Below are positions 1-8,767 of a DNA stretch of 64,000 bases, one piece after another. The first letter of the stretch is position 1, and the number at the start of each line of letters is the position of its first letter. The translations under genes and the position numbers were made by a program. The stretch is from GCA-003244245 sp050699575 (lineage in GTDB: Bacteria; Actinomycetota; Actinomycetes; Mycobacteriales; Pseudonocardiaceae): NCBI GenBank assembly GCA_050699575.1, contig JBOHFG010000101.1:18624-82623 (forward strand). The letters run 5' to 3'. A model generated the notes under the pieces. It saw only the letters and a program-made list of their open reading frames with translations. It made no database searches and had not been told where the DNA came from.

Positions 1-2675
1 TGCCGATCGGCTGGGTCGGCCTGCTCGGCGAGCTCCTCCAGCTTGGTGTGGTCGATAACCACCTCGCCCATGAGCGATGCGGCCAGCGTCAGATGCGCGG
101 CGGCGGTGAACCGCTCACCGAAGACCTGTCCCTCCAGTGCGGCGAGTTCGGCGATGGGATCCGGTTCTACCTCGGAGAGGGCCCGCCGCATCCGGTCGGC
201 CGCCGTTTGGCGGTCGGTCGCGCAGGCGTAGGCGGCCCGGAAGCCGTCCCGCCGGGCAAGGCGCAGCAAGGCGACGTGCACCAGGGTGCCGAGGGGATTC
301 CCGAGGTGAATCAGCGCGACTTCGGCCTCAACAGTGAGTAGATCCGCAGCGTGCTTCTCGGCGAAGGATCGCGAGGCATGCCAATCCGGTAATTTGATCC
401 AGTCCGTCAGCAGGTCTTTGAGCAGCAGCGGTCGGTAGGCTGCGCGGAGGCCGAGTTCCCGCACCCCGTCGAGAAGATGCTGGTGCAGCTCAACCCGCGG
501 CGCAGCCACCAACGCCAGCTCGTCGAGCACCACGGCGGCTGAGTGGCCCAGCAGCTCCCCGGCATGCGCTGCGAAGAAGTCTCTCGACTCTGCCCAGCTC
601 GGCGCCGTAACCCACTCGGTGACGAGGCCGATCTGGTCCAGGGTGAGGGTAAGCCAGTCCGGTTGCGCGGTCCCGGTGACCGCGTGCCAGACGCGGTTCA
701 CGGCGGCTGAGTCCCGCCTGCTGGCCGCGCGCAGGGCGTTGCGCGCAGCCAGCAGGACGGGGTCCGGCGTCTCACCGTCATCCAACGTCAACAGGGTGAC
801 GAGCTCGCGTAGCCCGGTGGACGCATCACCGCGGTTGAGGTGGAACTCGGCCCGCTCGATGATCAATGCGTCCCTGGGAGCCGGCGACGAGACGAAGGTC
901 TCGATGCAGTTAGTGTAGACGTCGACCGCAGTGGAGATCCGGCCGAGTGCCGCGAGGTGGCGGGTGAGGTTCTTCAGCGCTACGACGAGGTGGCCGAAGT
1001 AGACCTCGACGGACACCTCAGCCAACCGCCGGCAGATGTCGGCTGCCTCGTGGGCGGGAATCAGGGCGACGTCGTGCTGTCCTAGGTCGCCATGCTGAGC
1101 CGCGAGGCTGCCCAGCGCAGCCGCGAGGCCAGGCAGGTAGGTCGTGGGGTTCGCGTCCACCAGCGCCCGGTAGGTGTCGACAGCGTGCCAGGTGGTGACC
1201 ACCGCATCATCGCGGTTACCCACCGCGAGCAGATGGACGACGAACTCACACAGTGCGGCGGCGAGGCCGGGCAGGTAGAACTCGGGGTTGGCCTCGGCTA
1301 GCCGGCGCAGCGCGGCAACTCCGACCGGGCCTGCGTGCGCGGCGTGCCTGGGTAGGTGGCGTCGGAGGTAGGGGCTCAACAGATCCGTTGCACCGCCGTG
1401 GTGGGTCTGCTGCTGGGCGAACGCAACTAGGGCTTCGGCCAGTACCTGGCCAGCTGCGCGACCTGCCACATTCAGGGAGGGTACGACGAGGTGCTCGACG
1501 AACGTGCGGTGCGCGAGCCGGTAGACCGTCTCGCCGTCCTGCCCGTCTTCGACGAGGTAGCACCCGTAGTGTTCGCGTACCCAGTCCAGATCGTCGGCGC
1601 GGTACTCGGCACCGGTCGGGCTCAGCGCGGTGGCCGCGGTCACCCATACTTCTGGTGCCGGCAGCCCCCGACCCTTCCCCCAGGCGAGCGCTCGCAGCAG
1701 GTCCCGGGCAGCGTCCGGGAACGCCACCCCGTTGCGCACTCGGGTGCGGCTCGACAGGTCGTGCTCCAGCGCCTCGACGGTCGTTGCGGCAAGCTGTCCT
1801 TCCCAGCCCGGCGCATCGGCGTCGATGACCCCTCGCACGATCTGGGAGACCACAGTGCAGGCGTAGAGGAACCCGCCTCGCTGGGCGGCCGCCTTCCTGG
1901 CGAGCACTGGGGCCACTCGTGGCACGAGATCGGCCCGGCCGGCGGAGCGCAGCCGGCGAGTCAGGTACTGCTCGATGTCGTGCCTGGTGGTCGGCTCGGC
2001 GTCCAGATCGAGGACCGACGCGTTGCCGCCGAACAGGTCACCCAGCTCGACAGTGGCTTCCTGGCCGGGCGGTTGGCGCCACCCGAACTCCTCGTGCCGG
2101 GTTGCGATCAGCACGCTCGCCAGCACGCTGAGCGGGACCAGCAGGTCCGTCACGATTTCGGTGATCTGCTCGGGGATCGCCTCGTCCAACCCGTCGAACA
2201 CCAGGACCGGCGGATGTGACATGGTCGCCACCGCCTCGAGCAACTGCCAGCAATTCCCCGGCGCGGGCAGCCGGAGGCGATCCGCCAGCGCGGCCATGAG
2301 GTCGTGGGTTCCCATGCCCCGCAGGTACATCGCCGCTTCAACGCAGCCAACGCCTGGGTCCGGGTCCGCCGGCTCAAGTGGAGTGTGGTCAAGCACCACC
2401 TGTCGCCGTGTGTGCTCGGAGAGCGCCACGAGGCGGTCCACCACGGCGGACTTCCCGCTGCCTGCCGACCCGGTGACCACGAAGGCACCAGGTGCCTCCG
2501 TGTGGATCCAGGCCAGGATCTGCGTCAAGACCGCGCGGCGGCCGGTGAACAACCAGTTCTCGTGCAGCGGATCCTCCTGCAACCGGCAATGCCGCCAACG
2601 GCCGTTACGGTGCTCCGCCAGGCACGCGCGGTAACACCATGAGGCTGGGTACGTTACACCCCCGATGTCGCTCAG
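1..2675 (-). CDS. STAND-type NTPase with helical repeats, 3' end outside window (partial)
   Basis: The minus-strand frame stays open from about 2765 to base 1, roughly 890 codons, and continues beyond the window. Near the N-terminus, after the conserved lead-in ENWLFTGRRAVL, there is a Walker A motif GSAGSGKS (around 2470), then a Walker B-like LVFDGLDEA about 85 residues on. This pattern is known from STAND/NACHT-like signalling ATPases. The rest is alpha-helical, with TPR-like units such as YLPGLAAAL occurring twice, probably a sensor region. The start is doubtful: the open frame has no ATG or GTG before the P-loop. Possible starts are CTG near 2675 or TTG near 2582, so the N-terminal effector domain may have been lost. 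The role is inferred to be NTP-dependent signalling or defence; the target is unknown. Confidence 0.7.
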   Translation of the reverse strand, partial: MSDIGGVTYPASWCYRACLAEHRNGRWRHCRLQEDPLHENWLFTGRRAVLTQILAWIHTEAPGAFVVTGSAGSGKSAVVDRLVALSEHTRRQVVLDHTPLEPADPDPGVGCVEAAMYLRGMGTHDLMAALADRLRLPAPGNCWQLLEAVATMSHPPVLVFDGLDEAIPEQITEIVTDLLVPLSVLASVLIATRHEEFGWRQPPGQEATVELGDLFGGNASVLDLDAEPTTRHDIEQYLTRRLRSAGRADLVPRVAPVLARKAAAQRGGFLYACTVVSQIVRGVIDADAPGWEGQLAATTVEALEHDLSSRTRVRNGVAFPDAARDLLRALAWGKGRGLPAPEVWVTAATALSPTGAEYRADDLDWVREHYGCYLVEDGQDGETVYRLAHRTFVEHLVVPSLNVAGRAAGQVLAEALVAFAQQQTHHGGATDLLSPYLRRHLPRHAAHAGPVGVAALRRLAEANPEFYLPGLAAALCEFVVHLLAVGNRDDAVVTTWHAVDTYRALVDANPTTYLPGLAAALGSLAAQHGDLGQHDVALIPAHEAADICRRLAEVSVEVYFGHLVVALKNLTRHLAALGRISTAVDVYTNCIETFVSSPAPRDALIIERAEFHLNRGDASTGLRELVTLLTLDDGETPDPVLLAARNALRAASRRDSAAVNRVWHAVTGTAQPDWLTLTLDQIGLVTEWVTAPSWAESRDFFAAHAGELLGHSAAVVLDELALVAAPRVELHQHLLDGVRELGLRAAYRPLLLKDLLTDWIKLPDWHASRSFAEKHAADLLTVEAEVALIHLGNPLGTLVHVALLRLARRDGFRAAYACATDRQTAADRMRRALSEVEPDPIAELAALEGQVFGERFTAAAHLTLAASLMGEVVIDHTKLEELAEQADPADR

Positions 2676-2865
2676 AATCTCCCGGCCGTTGCCTTCCGCT
2701 GCTGGTGCGTTACTCGCCGATCGTCCGATGGCCGGGTCGATGTCACCTGCTGTAGCAGATCGTTACCTCAATTTATCGTGATGGCGGTTGTGTACCTCGC
2801 CGATCGTCGTAATGGTGGTAGGCGGACGGCATACCCAGCATCCTCGAGACCCCAGGAGCAGTAGC

Positions 2866-3186
2866 ATGTCCACGCAATTCGATGTCCACCCGCAGTTCGT
2901 CGGCGTGAACCCGACCAGCCAGCCGGTGCAGGAATCTATGGTCCAGCTCGTGCGCCAGGGGCAGGACGCCTCGCTCAGGTCGCTGCAGGTGTGGGCCGAC
3001 TTGGCTCGCAAGCTCGACCCCACCGCCCAGAACAATTCCACAGGCGCAACGATGGTGGATTTAGCCTACGACCCCTTTGAGAAGCTGCTCGAGGCTCAGC
3101 GCCAGGTCGCCGACGAGCTCGTTGCCACCCAGCGACAACTCGCGCAACACCTGTTCGACACCGGCGCCAACCGCACTGCTCGCTAG
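2866..3186 (+). CDS. small phasin-like helical protein, 106 aa
   Basis: The ATG at 2866 is preceded by the ribosome site CAGGAG (about 8 nt upstream) and is preferred over an upstream in-frame start. The product has a proline-rich first 20 residues, then long amphipathic helices rich in Gln, Leu and Asp (LVRQGQDASLRSLQVWADL; LLEAQRQVADELVATQRQLA). The pattern resembles granule-associated phasins or other coiled-coil surface proteins, but no diagnostic motif is present. It lies head-to-head with the STAND gene across a spacer of about 190 bp that contains a 13-bp direct repeat (2713-2725 and 2796-2808). The function is not established; the phasin link is an inference from shape only. Confidence 0.55.
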   Translation: MSTQFDVHPQFVGVNPTSQPVQESMVQLVRQGQDASLRSLQVWADLARKLDPTAQNNSTGATMVDLAYDPFEKLLEAQRQVADELVATQRQLAQHLFDTGANRTAR

Positions 3187-3354
3187 CCGGCTCCGGCGGG
3201 TAAATTCAGATATCCGGCCAGTACTGGCCCACGGGCAACGGCGCTCATGACCAGCCGTGGCCCTGCGATGGTGCCCGGACCCCATGCCGTCTCCGCCCAC
3301 ACCGTCGACGAGCTCGCGGCTCATTACAACGGCTACCCAGAAGGTGGTTCCGCG

Positions 3355-3612
3355 ATGAGTAATTCCCTGCACCTTGCCCGTCAATGGTGGGCAAGTCTTG
3401 ACCAGACCGACCGGCAACGGGTCTGGAATGCCCGCGACAGTTACCTTGCCGGTGATCTGGTGGAAAGCATGGCCAGGGCCGGCGTGCCCGTGGTCAGCGA
3501 CGGTCGCTGGACCTGCGTCAGCGTTGGGCCCACTGGTTTCACCGTGCCTGTTGCCGTCCAACAGCTCCTTCAGGGGCTATCCCCTGCAGATACTGCATTC
3601 GGCACCGCATAG
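3355..3612 (+). CDS. hypothetical protein, 85 aa
   Basis: The ATG at 3355 follows a purine-rich site (GAAGGTGG, 9 nt upstream). A longer reading from 3247 is open but lacks a convincing ribosome site. The protein begins MSNSLHLARQWWASLDQTDR and has a helical first half and a short hydrophobic second half with VSDGRWTCVSVGPTGF. No family was recognised. It is co-oriented with the 106-aa gene and convergent with the aminotransferase that ends 27 bp downstream. Confidence 0.45.
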   Translation: MSNSLHLARQWWASLDQTDRQRVWNARDSYLAGDLVESMARAGVPVVSDGRWTCVSVGPTGFTVPVAVQQLLQGLSPADTAFGTA

Positions 3613-3639
3613 TGCTCCAGCACGATCGATCGGTTGGGA

Positions 3640-4830
3640 TCAAGAACTCGTGGTAAGACGTGGGAGCGCAGTGACGAGCCGGTCGAGCTCGTCGTCGGTG
3701 TTGTAGTAGTGCACCGAGGCGCGGACCAGTTCGCGCAGGCCCCGGCGGGGCAGATCCAGGCGGGCGGAGCTGGCGGTGGAGACGCTGGTGTTCACCCCTG
3801 ACTCGGCAAGACGACGCCGCACGTCCTGGGCGGGGACACCGTCGACGGTGAAGGTGACGATGCCGCAGCGGCGCTGGCCCTGATCATGTACGTGGACGCC
3901 ATCGATGGCACGCAGCCGCTCCCGCAGATTTTCGGCGAGGGTGGTGACGCGTGCCTCGATGGCGCCCAGGCCCCAGGACAGGGCATAGTCGACGGCGACT
4001 CCTAGCCCGATCTTGCTGGCGTAGCTGGTCTCCCAGCTCTCAAAGCGCCGCGCGTCCGGACGGATCACGTAGCGCTCCGGCGCGGTCCACGTTGCGGCGT
4101 GCAGGTCGAGGAACGGCGGCTCGAGACGGTCGAGGATCGAGCGGCGCGCGTAGAGGAAACCTGTACCGCGTGGCCCGCGGAGAAACTTACGCCCGGTCGC
4201 GGAGAGCAGGTCACAGCCGATGCGCTGGACGTCGATGGGCAGCTGGCCCACTGACTGGCAGGCATCGAGCAGGAACGGCACCCCGGCCTCACGGGCCAGC
4301 GCGCCGATCTCCTCGGCGGGGTTGACCAGGCCACCCTGCGTCGGCACGTGGGTGATCGCGATGAGCTTCACGGGGCCGCCGCCAGCGAGGCGACGGCGCA
4401 GGTCAGCGACGCAGAGCTGGCCGTGCTCGTCGTCGTCGACGACTTCCACGACCGCGCCGGTGCGGCGCGCGACCTGGAGGAAGGCGATGACGTTGCTGGC
4501 GTACTCGGCGTGGGCGGTGAGGATGCGGTCACCTGGCTGGAACGGCATCGCGTAGAAGGCCATATCCCAGGCCCGGGTCGCGTTCTCCACGACCGCAACC
4601 TCGTCCATCTCGCAGCCGATCAACCGGGCGATCGCCGGGTAAACCGCCTGGATTTGCTCGGTGGCCGCTTCGGCAGCTTCGTAACCGCCGAACTCGGCTT
4701 CCCGGCGGAGGTGGGTGATGACTGCGTCGGTGACCTGTGCCGGCGGCAGCGCCGCGCCAGCATTGTTCAGGTGCGCTACCCGGGCGGTACCTGGAGTGTC
4801 GCGCCGGGCTTGGGCCACGTCGAAGACCAC
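3640..4830 (-). CDS. class V aminotransferase (PLP-dependent, cysteine-desulfurase-like fold)
   Basis: The product is about 396 aa with the fold-type I signatures of class V aminotransferases: HLNNAGAALPP at the N-terminus, the nucleotide-like loop ENATRAWDMAF, DACQSVGQLP containing the Asp that contacts the PLP pyridine ring, and the Schiff-base lysine in TGRKFLRGPRGTGFL. The GRKFLRGP form is typical of the isopenicillin-N-epimerase/EgtE-like branch rather than of IscS. The GTG start at 4830-4828 overlaps the last base of the stop codon of the upstream Hsp70-like gene, so the two are probably translationally coupled. The substrate cannot be told from sequence; a role in sulfur or amino-acid chemistry is an inference. 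Confidence 0.85.
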   Translation of the reverse strand: MVFDVAQARRDTPGTARVAHLNNAGAALPPAQVTDAVITHLRREAEFGGYEAAEAATEQIQAVYPAIARLIGCEMDEVAVVENATRAWDMAFYAMPFQPGDRILTAHAEYASNVIAFLQVARRTGAVVEVVDDDEHGQLCVADLRRRLAGGGPVKLIAITHVPTQGGLVNPAEEIGALAREAGVPFLLDACQSVGQLPIDVQRIGCDLLSATGRKFLRGPRGTGFLYARRSILDRLEPPFLDLHAATWTAPERYVIRPDARRFESWETSYASKIGLGVAVDYALSWGLGAIEARVTTLAENLRERLRAIDGVHVHDQGQRRCGIVTFTVDGVPAQDVRRRLAESGVNTSVSTASSARLDLPRRGLRELVRASVHYYNTDDELDRLVTALPRLTTSS

Positions 4831-6539
4831 TACGACAGCCCATCGCGCGCGCTCTGCACCCACTTCTTGTACGTCGTCGTCGGCGGGGGCGGTGCCGCGG
4901 GGGGAGGGGGTGTGGACCGGTTGGGGGTCCGGCCTTTGCTGGTGGGCCGGGGGGTTTGCGGTGCGGGCACCGTGGCGGCTTCGGGAGCGGTGCCGCCTGG
5001 AATAGCAGTGCCGTCGGCCGGTTGGTTCGGTGCGGGCGGCTGGTTCGGTGCGACGGTGGGGATCGTGGAGTCGGCTGCGGTGTTGTCTGGGTTGCGGGGG
5101 CTGTCGTCGTTGCCGAGGTTGGGTGTCACGGGTGCCGGGGTTGTCACGGGTGCCGCCGGTGCCGGAATTCTGGCGACGGCTGGGGTGCGGGAGCTGCTGT
5201 GGGAAATCACCAACGGCACGGACGCCGCGCCCCCGGCGAGGACCAGGACACCCGCTGCCGCGAACTGCTTGAACCTGCGTGACGGGGCCCGGCGCTGCGG
5301 GACCTCGGCGACGTCGACGTGCCACGGGATGGCGGTCACGGATGGCAGGGGTGGGTCCGCGGTCCGGGCCGGTTCGGGGACGGCCGGCCTGCCGGCCCAG
5401 ATCGTTGTCGGGATACCCGGTCTGACGTCCGCGCCGGCGGCGTCGATATCGGCAGCGTGGACAATGTCGGCGGGTAGCCCGGACAGTGCAGCGCCGAGCG
5501 CGATCGCGGTGTGCGGCGCGGCGTCGACAGTGACCGGTCGGCCGAGCTCGGCTGAGACGAGTTGCGCCACGAGCGGTATCCGTGAGGACCCACCGATCAG
5601 CAGCACTTCCTCGAGGTCTGCCGGCCTGACGTCGGCGGATCGCAGCGCCCGGCGCAACGCCTCCACGGTCTGGGCCACCTGTGGACGGATCAGGTCCTCG
5701 AACTCGGACCGGACCAGCCGCACCTGGGATTGGACCTCCGGCAGCAGTACCGGGATCGTCACCTCGGTGCTGGCCGAGAGGGCTTCTTTGGCCTCGGTGC
5801 ACTCCCGCTGGCAGAGCGTGACGCTGCGCTGCACCCGATCGGTCGCCGCGAGCTCGCTCAACGCCGGGACTGCGGCGACGACGTGGCCAAACACCGCGTC
5901 GTCGAAGTCCGCGCCGCCCAGCCGTTCGATCCTTTCCGGGATACCGAGCACGGAGAACGTCCTGGCGCCGGTCTTGCGCACCACAGCCGCATCGAAGGTG
6001 CCGCCCCCGAGGTCGTAGACCGCGATGGTGGAGCCGGTGCCGATCCGCTCCCGGATCGAGTAGCTGGCTGCCGCCGCGTGCGGCTCGGTGCAGAACATGA
6101 CCTCCGGCAGATCGGCCGCGCGCAGCGCATCCGCGACGGTCTGAATCTTGTCGGCGCTCCAGCCGGCCGGATGCGTGATCGTGATGCCCTGGGCGGGTCC
6201 GCCCTCGCGCTGCGCGACCCGGTCGACGACCCAGCCGACCACGCGTGCCGCGATCTCGGGTGCCGAATGCGGCACACCGCCGATCAGCATCGGAACCCCG
6301 TCGCCAAGACGTCGTGTGAGCCCGCGGACCACCCGATCGGGGTTGCGGACACTGTGCCGCTCCGCGGCCTCCCCGACGAGCACCTGACCGTCGAGACCCA
6401 GATAGACCACCGAGCTCACGGCAACAGACCGGCTGCCCAGCCACACCAACTCGGGAAGAGCGCGCCGCCCGGCATCCTCGCGGCAGATGGCCGCCGTGGT
6501 GAACGTGGTACCCATGTCAATTCCGAGCCAGTAGCCCAT
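4830..6539 (-). CDS. membrane-anchored Hsp70-like protein with proline-rich tail
   Basis: The product is 569 aa. The N-terminal 370 residues form an actin-like ATPase: GIDMGTTFT (phosphate 1), VYDLGGGTFDAAVV (phosphate 2, about residue 195) and LLIGGSSRIPLV (adenosine motif, about residue 330). The usual DnaK substrate-binding beta domain is missing. In its place come a cytoplasmic linker with a basic patch, one membrane helix (about residues 415-435, AAGVLVLAGGAASVPLVIS) and an exported tail very rich in Pro, Thr and Asn. Such Hsp70-transmembrane proteins occur widely in actinobacteria; their clients are unknown. It is the first gene of a two-gene operon with the class V aminotransferase. 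The ATG at 6539 starts the Hsp70 fold without extra sequence. Confidence 0.85.
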   Translation of the reverse strand: MGYWLGIDMGTTFTTAAICREDAGRRALPELVWLGSRSVAVSSVVYLGLDGQVLVGEAAERHSVRNPDRVVRGLTRRLGDGVPMLIGGVPHSAPEIAARVVGWVVDRVAQREGGPAQGITITHPAGWSADKIQTVADALRAADLPEVMFCTEPHAAAASYSIRERIGTGSTIAVYDLGGGTFDAAVVRKTGARTFSVLGIPERIERLGGADFDDAVFGHVVAAVPALSELAATDRVQRSVTLCQRECTEAKEALSASTEVTIPVLLPEVQSQVRLVRSEFEDLIRPQVAQTVEALRRALRSADVRPADLEEVLLIGGSSRIPLVAQLVSAELGRPVTVDAAPHTAIALGAALSGLPADIVHAADIDAAGADVRPGIPTTIWAGRPAVPEPARTADPPLPSVTAIPWHVDVAEVPQRRAPSRRFKQFAAAGVLVLAGGAASVPLVISHSSSRTPAVARIPAPAAPVTTPAPVTPNLGNDDSPRNPDNTAADSTIPTVAPNQPPAPNQPADGTAIPGGTAPEAATVPAPQTPRPTSKGRTPNRSTPPPPAAPPPPTTTYKKWVQSARDGLS

Positions 6540-6663
6540 CCAGTCCTGCCCCCATCCCTCGTGCTCCGATCCCAGCTGTGCTCACGCAGACCCGGCGCGC
6601 ACGAGTATCGCCCATACCGTGCCCCCTTCGTGGTCCCACCCTGGCGAGGTCGTGCGGAAGGAG

Positions 6664-7794
6664 TCAGATCGCGACGATTCCTTGGCTGCCGGGCGCGAGG
6701 CCGCCGGGGTCGTCATCGGCGACACCGAAACCGCGCAGCGGGGTGAGGTCGCCACCGGTCTCGATCCGGAAGGCGCTGATGGCCATCTTGTTGCAGATGA
6801 CCGGGTTTGGGCTGGCCTCGCTGAAGCCGGCGGTAAGGACGTAGAGGAACTGATCGTTGCTGCTCACGGCGCTGTCGAGGGCCGCATGGGAATCGCGCAG
6901 GACAGCGGAGTGGCCGTCTGAGCTCAACAGCGCTAACACCCCGTTACCGTCGATACGGTAGCCCGAGGTCGTGCCGCTCACCGCGTTCGACACGTAGGCG
7001 TAGCGGGGGTCAGTGACGCTGTTGGTCACCACCCAGCATGCGCCTCGCTCGGTCGTGCGTACCGATCCGCTGATCACTTTGAGCACGCCGTTCTTGGCGA
7101 CCCGGTAGGTGGACGTGGCGTTCGAGAGCTCGGCGACGATCAGGACGTCCGGACCGGCGAACGTGAGGGCGAACGGTGCCCTACCGTTGGAGTCGTTCTT
7201 TACCGGTGCGCCGGCGCGGCCGTACTCGTCGACGGGGAAGACGTCGATCACGTTGCCCCCGATCTCGGTCACGACGAGCTGAGTCCCCGCCGGGGTGAAC
7301 CGGATCTGGCCGGGAGTTGCGGTGGTGCCGCCGATCAGGGTCTGTGCGGAGCCCACCACGGGGGAGAGCTTCCCGTTGTTGGCCACGGTGAATCCGGCGA
7401 TCGTCCCTTCCACCTGGTTGACCACGTAGAGCAGGTTCTGGTGGACGGTCACGCTCACCGGGCGGGTGCCCCCAGAGGGGACCCGGTCGACCGGGACCAG
7501 CCTCGTGCCCTGGATGGCCAGCGACGAGACCTCGTTGCTGCCGGCATCGACCGCGAACAGGAAACGATGATCACCGCTCAGGGTCAGAGATCCTTGCGAG
7601 GTCAACGGATCCGACTGACTCCCGGGGACGATGCTGTTTCCCGCGCCGAGACCTCCGGTCGGGAATGTTCCCATCCGGGTGAGACCACCATCGGCTGCAC
7701 GGTCGAAGACCGTCACGGAGTTGCCGGTGTCCTGGTTGCTCATGACGTACACCGCCCCCTGGTGGGTACTTCCGTGCTCGGCTGCTGCAACCAT
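6664..7794 (-). CDS. beta-propeller protein of the lactonase/YncE type, 376 aa
   Basis: Repeated blade signatures are visible: VYVMSNQDTGNSVTVFD, FLFAVDAGSNEVSSLAI, LLYVVNQVEGTIAGF, QLVVTEIGGNVIDVF, YAYVSNAVSGTTSGY and FLYVLTAGFSEASP. This gives six to seven blades, as in 6-phosphogluconolactonase-like and YncE-like proteins. There is no signal peptide, so it is probably cytosolic unless the start lies upstream. Propeller proteins of this class are often named lactonases by fold only, so no reaction is claimed. The gene is monocistronic and divergent from the EIIA genes across a spacer of about 195 bp. Confidence 0.7.
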   Translation of the reverse strand: MVAAAEHGSTHQGAVYVMSNQDTGNSVTVFDRAADGGLTRMGTFPTGGLGAGNSIVPGSQSDPLTSQGSLTLSGDHRFLFAVDAGSNEVSSLAIQGTRLVPVDRVPSGGTRPVSVTVHQNLLYVVNQVEGTIAGFTVANNGKLSPVVGSAQTLIGGTTATPGQIRFTPAGTQLVVTEIGGNVIDVFPVDEYGRAGAPVKNDSNGRAPFALTFAGPDVLIVAELSNATSTYRVAKNGVLKVISGSVRTTERGACWVVTNSVTDPRYAYVSNAVSGTTSGYRIDGNGVLALLSSDGHSAVLRDSHAALDSAVSSNDQFLYVLTAGFSEASPNPVICNKMAISAFRIETGGDLTPLRGFGVADDDPGGLAPGSQGIVAI

Positions 7795-7990
7795 CGCCAG
7801 CTCCTCGTCTCAAGTCAGGTGAACATCGAACTTCCCGGTGGTGGTGAGGTCCGATGTCTTCATGAGCTTCGTCGGGGCGGTGGTGATACCACGATGGCAG
7901 GAGCGCCGGCCAGCGTCGCTGATGGCGTGACCCGCGGGGCTAGGCTGCACCGCCTGTCTGATCATCCACCGCACTGGAGGTAACGTCGGC

Positions 7991-8110
7991 ATGATGAATG
8001 CTCACCAGAGCGAAGGGATGGCCTCGCAGGTCACCGCACTGGCGCCACGCCTGCTCGCCGGCCTCACCGACACCGACACGACAGTCACCAACATCCAGGA
8101 TTTGACGTGA
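7991..8110 (+). CDS. 39-aa orf translationally coupled to the EIIA gene
   Basis: The ATG at 7991 (with a second ATG at 7994) is preceded by a strong GGAGG at 7975-7979. The 39-codon frame ends with TGA at 8108-8110, and the GTG start of the EIIA gene at 8107 overlaps that stop. The product (MMNAHQSEGMASQVTALAPR, then LLAGLTDTDTTVTNIQDLT) faintly resembles the beginning of a PTS EIIB domain but lacks its cysteine. It could be a leader peptide, a small protein or an eroded EIIB. The strong ribosome site and overlap are direct observations; the relationship to EIIB is a guess. Confidence 0.5.
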   Translation: MMNAHQSEGMASQVTALAPRLLAGLTDTDTTVTNIQDLT

Positions 8111-8562
8111 CACTGCGGGTGCACAGCCCGATACCCAGGCGTGTGCTCCCGCTCAGCGAGGTCACGGAACCGGTGTTCGCCCACGGCATGGTCGGCCCGG
8201 GGGTGGCCCTGGCCCCGGACCCCACGGTGGGTGCGGCGCTGTCCCCGGTGACCGGCACGGTGGTGATGCTGCACCTGCACGCCGTCATCGTCACCACTCC
8301 CGGCGCCGCCGCCGTGCTGGTCCACCTGGGCATCGACACGGTCACGCTGCGGGGACAGGGCTTCACCCCGCACGCGGTCACAGGGGACACCGTGTGCACC
8401 GGTCAACCGGTGATCAGCTGGGACTCGGCCGCGGTGACCGCCAGCGGACGGTCTGCGCTGTGCCCGGTGATCGCGCTGGACGTCACCACCACGCACCTGC
8501 TGCGGTGGCACCACCCAGGCCCGATCGCCGCAGGCGATCCGCTGTTCGAGTGGCGGCGCTGA
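8107..8562 (+). CDS. PTS glucose-family EIIA protein
   Basis: The product is about 151 aa with the fold hallmarks of EIIA-Glc: EVTEPVFAHGMVGPGVAL near the N-terminus (compare the DPVFAxxMxGxGxAI pattern), GAALSPVTGTVVML, the second histidine in TGTVVMLHLHAVIV, and the phosphorylated histidine in VLVHLGIDTVTLRGQGF. It would take phosphate from HPr and pass it to an EIIB domain, or act as a regulator. No EIIB/EIIC, HPr or EI gene is in the window, so it is an orphan subunit. The GTG at 8107 overlaps the stop of the preceding 39-aa orf. The C-terminus FEWRR is complete. Confidence 0.85.
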   Translation: MTLRVHSPIPRRVLPLSEVTEPVFAHGMVGPGVALAPDPTVGAALSPVTGTVVMLHLHAVIVTTPGAAAVLVHLGIDTVTLRGQGFTPHAVTGDTVCTGQPVISWDSAAVTASGRSALCPVIALDVTTTHLLRWHHPGPIAAGDPLFEWRR

Positions 8563-8594
8563 GCCCGGTCCACACTGCTGGAGAAAGGCAGACG

Positions 8595-8693
8595 ATGCTC
8601 GTGCTCGACGGCAGCCCCGGCGCAGGGAAGACCACGCTGCTGGACCACCTGCTGGAATCGCGGCCCGAGCAACTGAACTCCGCGTCACGTTGA
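8595..8693 (+). pseudogene. truncated P-loop kinase fragment, 32 aa
   Basis: The ATG at 8595 with the upstream site GAGAAAGG begins a frame reading MLVLDGSPGAGKTTLLDHLL, a canonical Walker A (GSPGAGKTT) at the N-terminus of a kinase-like protein. The frame stops at 8693 after 32 codons, where a full enzyme would need well over 150. Nothing downstream continues the fold; the next 75 bp lead into the XRE-type regulator. It is best read as the 5' stub of a P-loop kinase cut off when the 8.77-14 kb segment was inserted or rearranged. The family (nucleotide or gluconate-type kinase) cannot be decided. Confidence 0.6.
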
Positions 8694-8767
8694 CAGCGCT
8701 CTAATGGTGATGGTTCACGTGCTGTCGTGGTGAATATGATCTTGAGAGATCTCGGTGTGGGACCCGG

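Noticed and set aside
1491..2219. Plus-strand frames in the first 2.6 kb
   Set aside because: They lie opposite the continuous STAND NTPase frame, which carries Walker A and B motifs; the plus-strand products have no family features.
3640..6444. Single 934-codon minus-strand protein
   Set aside because: Only its C-terminal 396 residues are a real enzyme; the N-terminal part is the wrong frame of the Hsp70-like gene. No fusion exists.
8107..8562. EIIA protein considered as a biotin/lipoyl-type or peptidase M23 beta-barrel protein
   Set aside because: The VLVHLGIDTV phosphorylation site and the second His are specific to EIIA-Glc.
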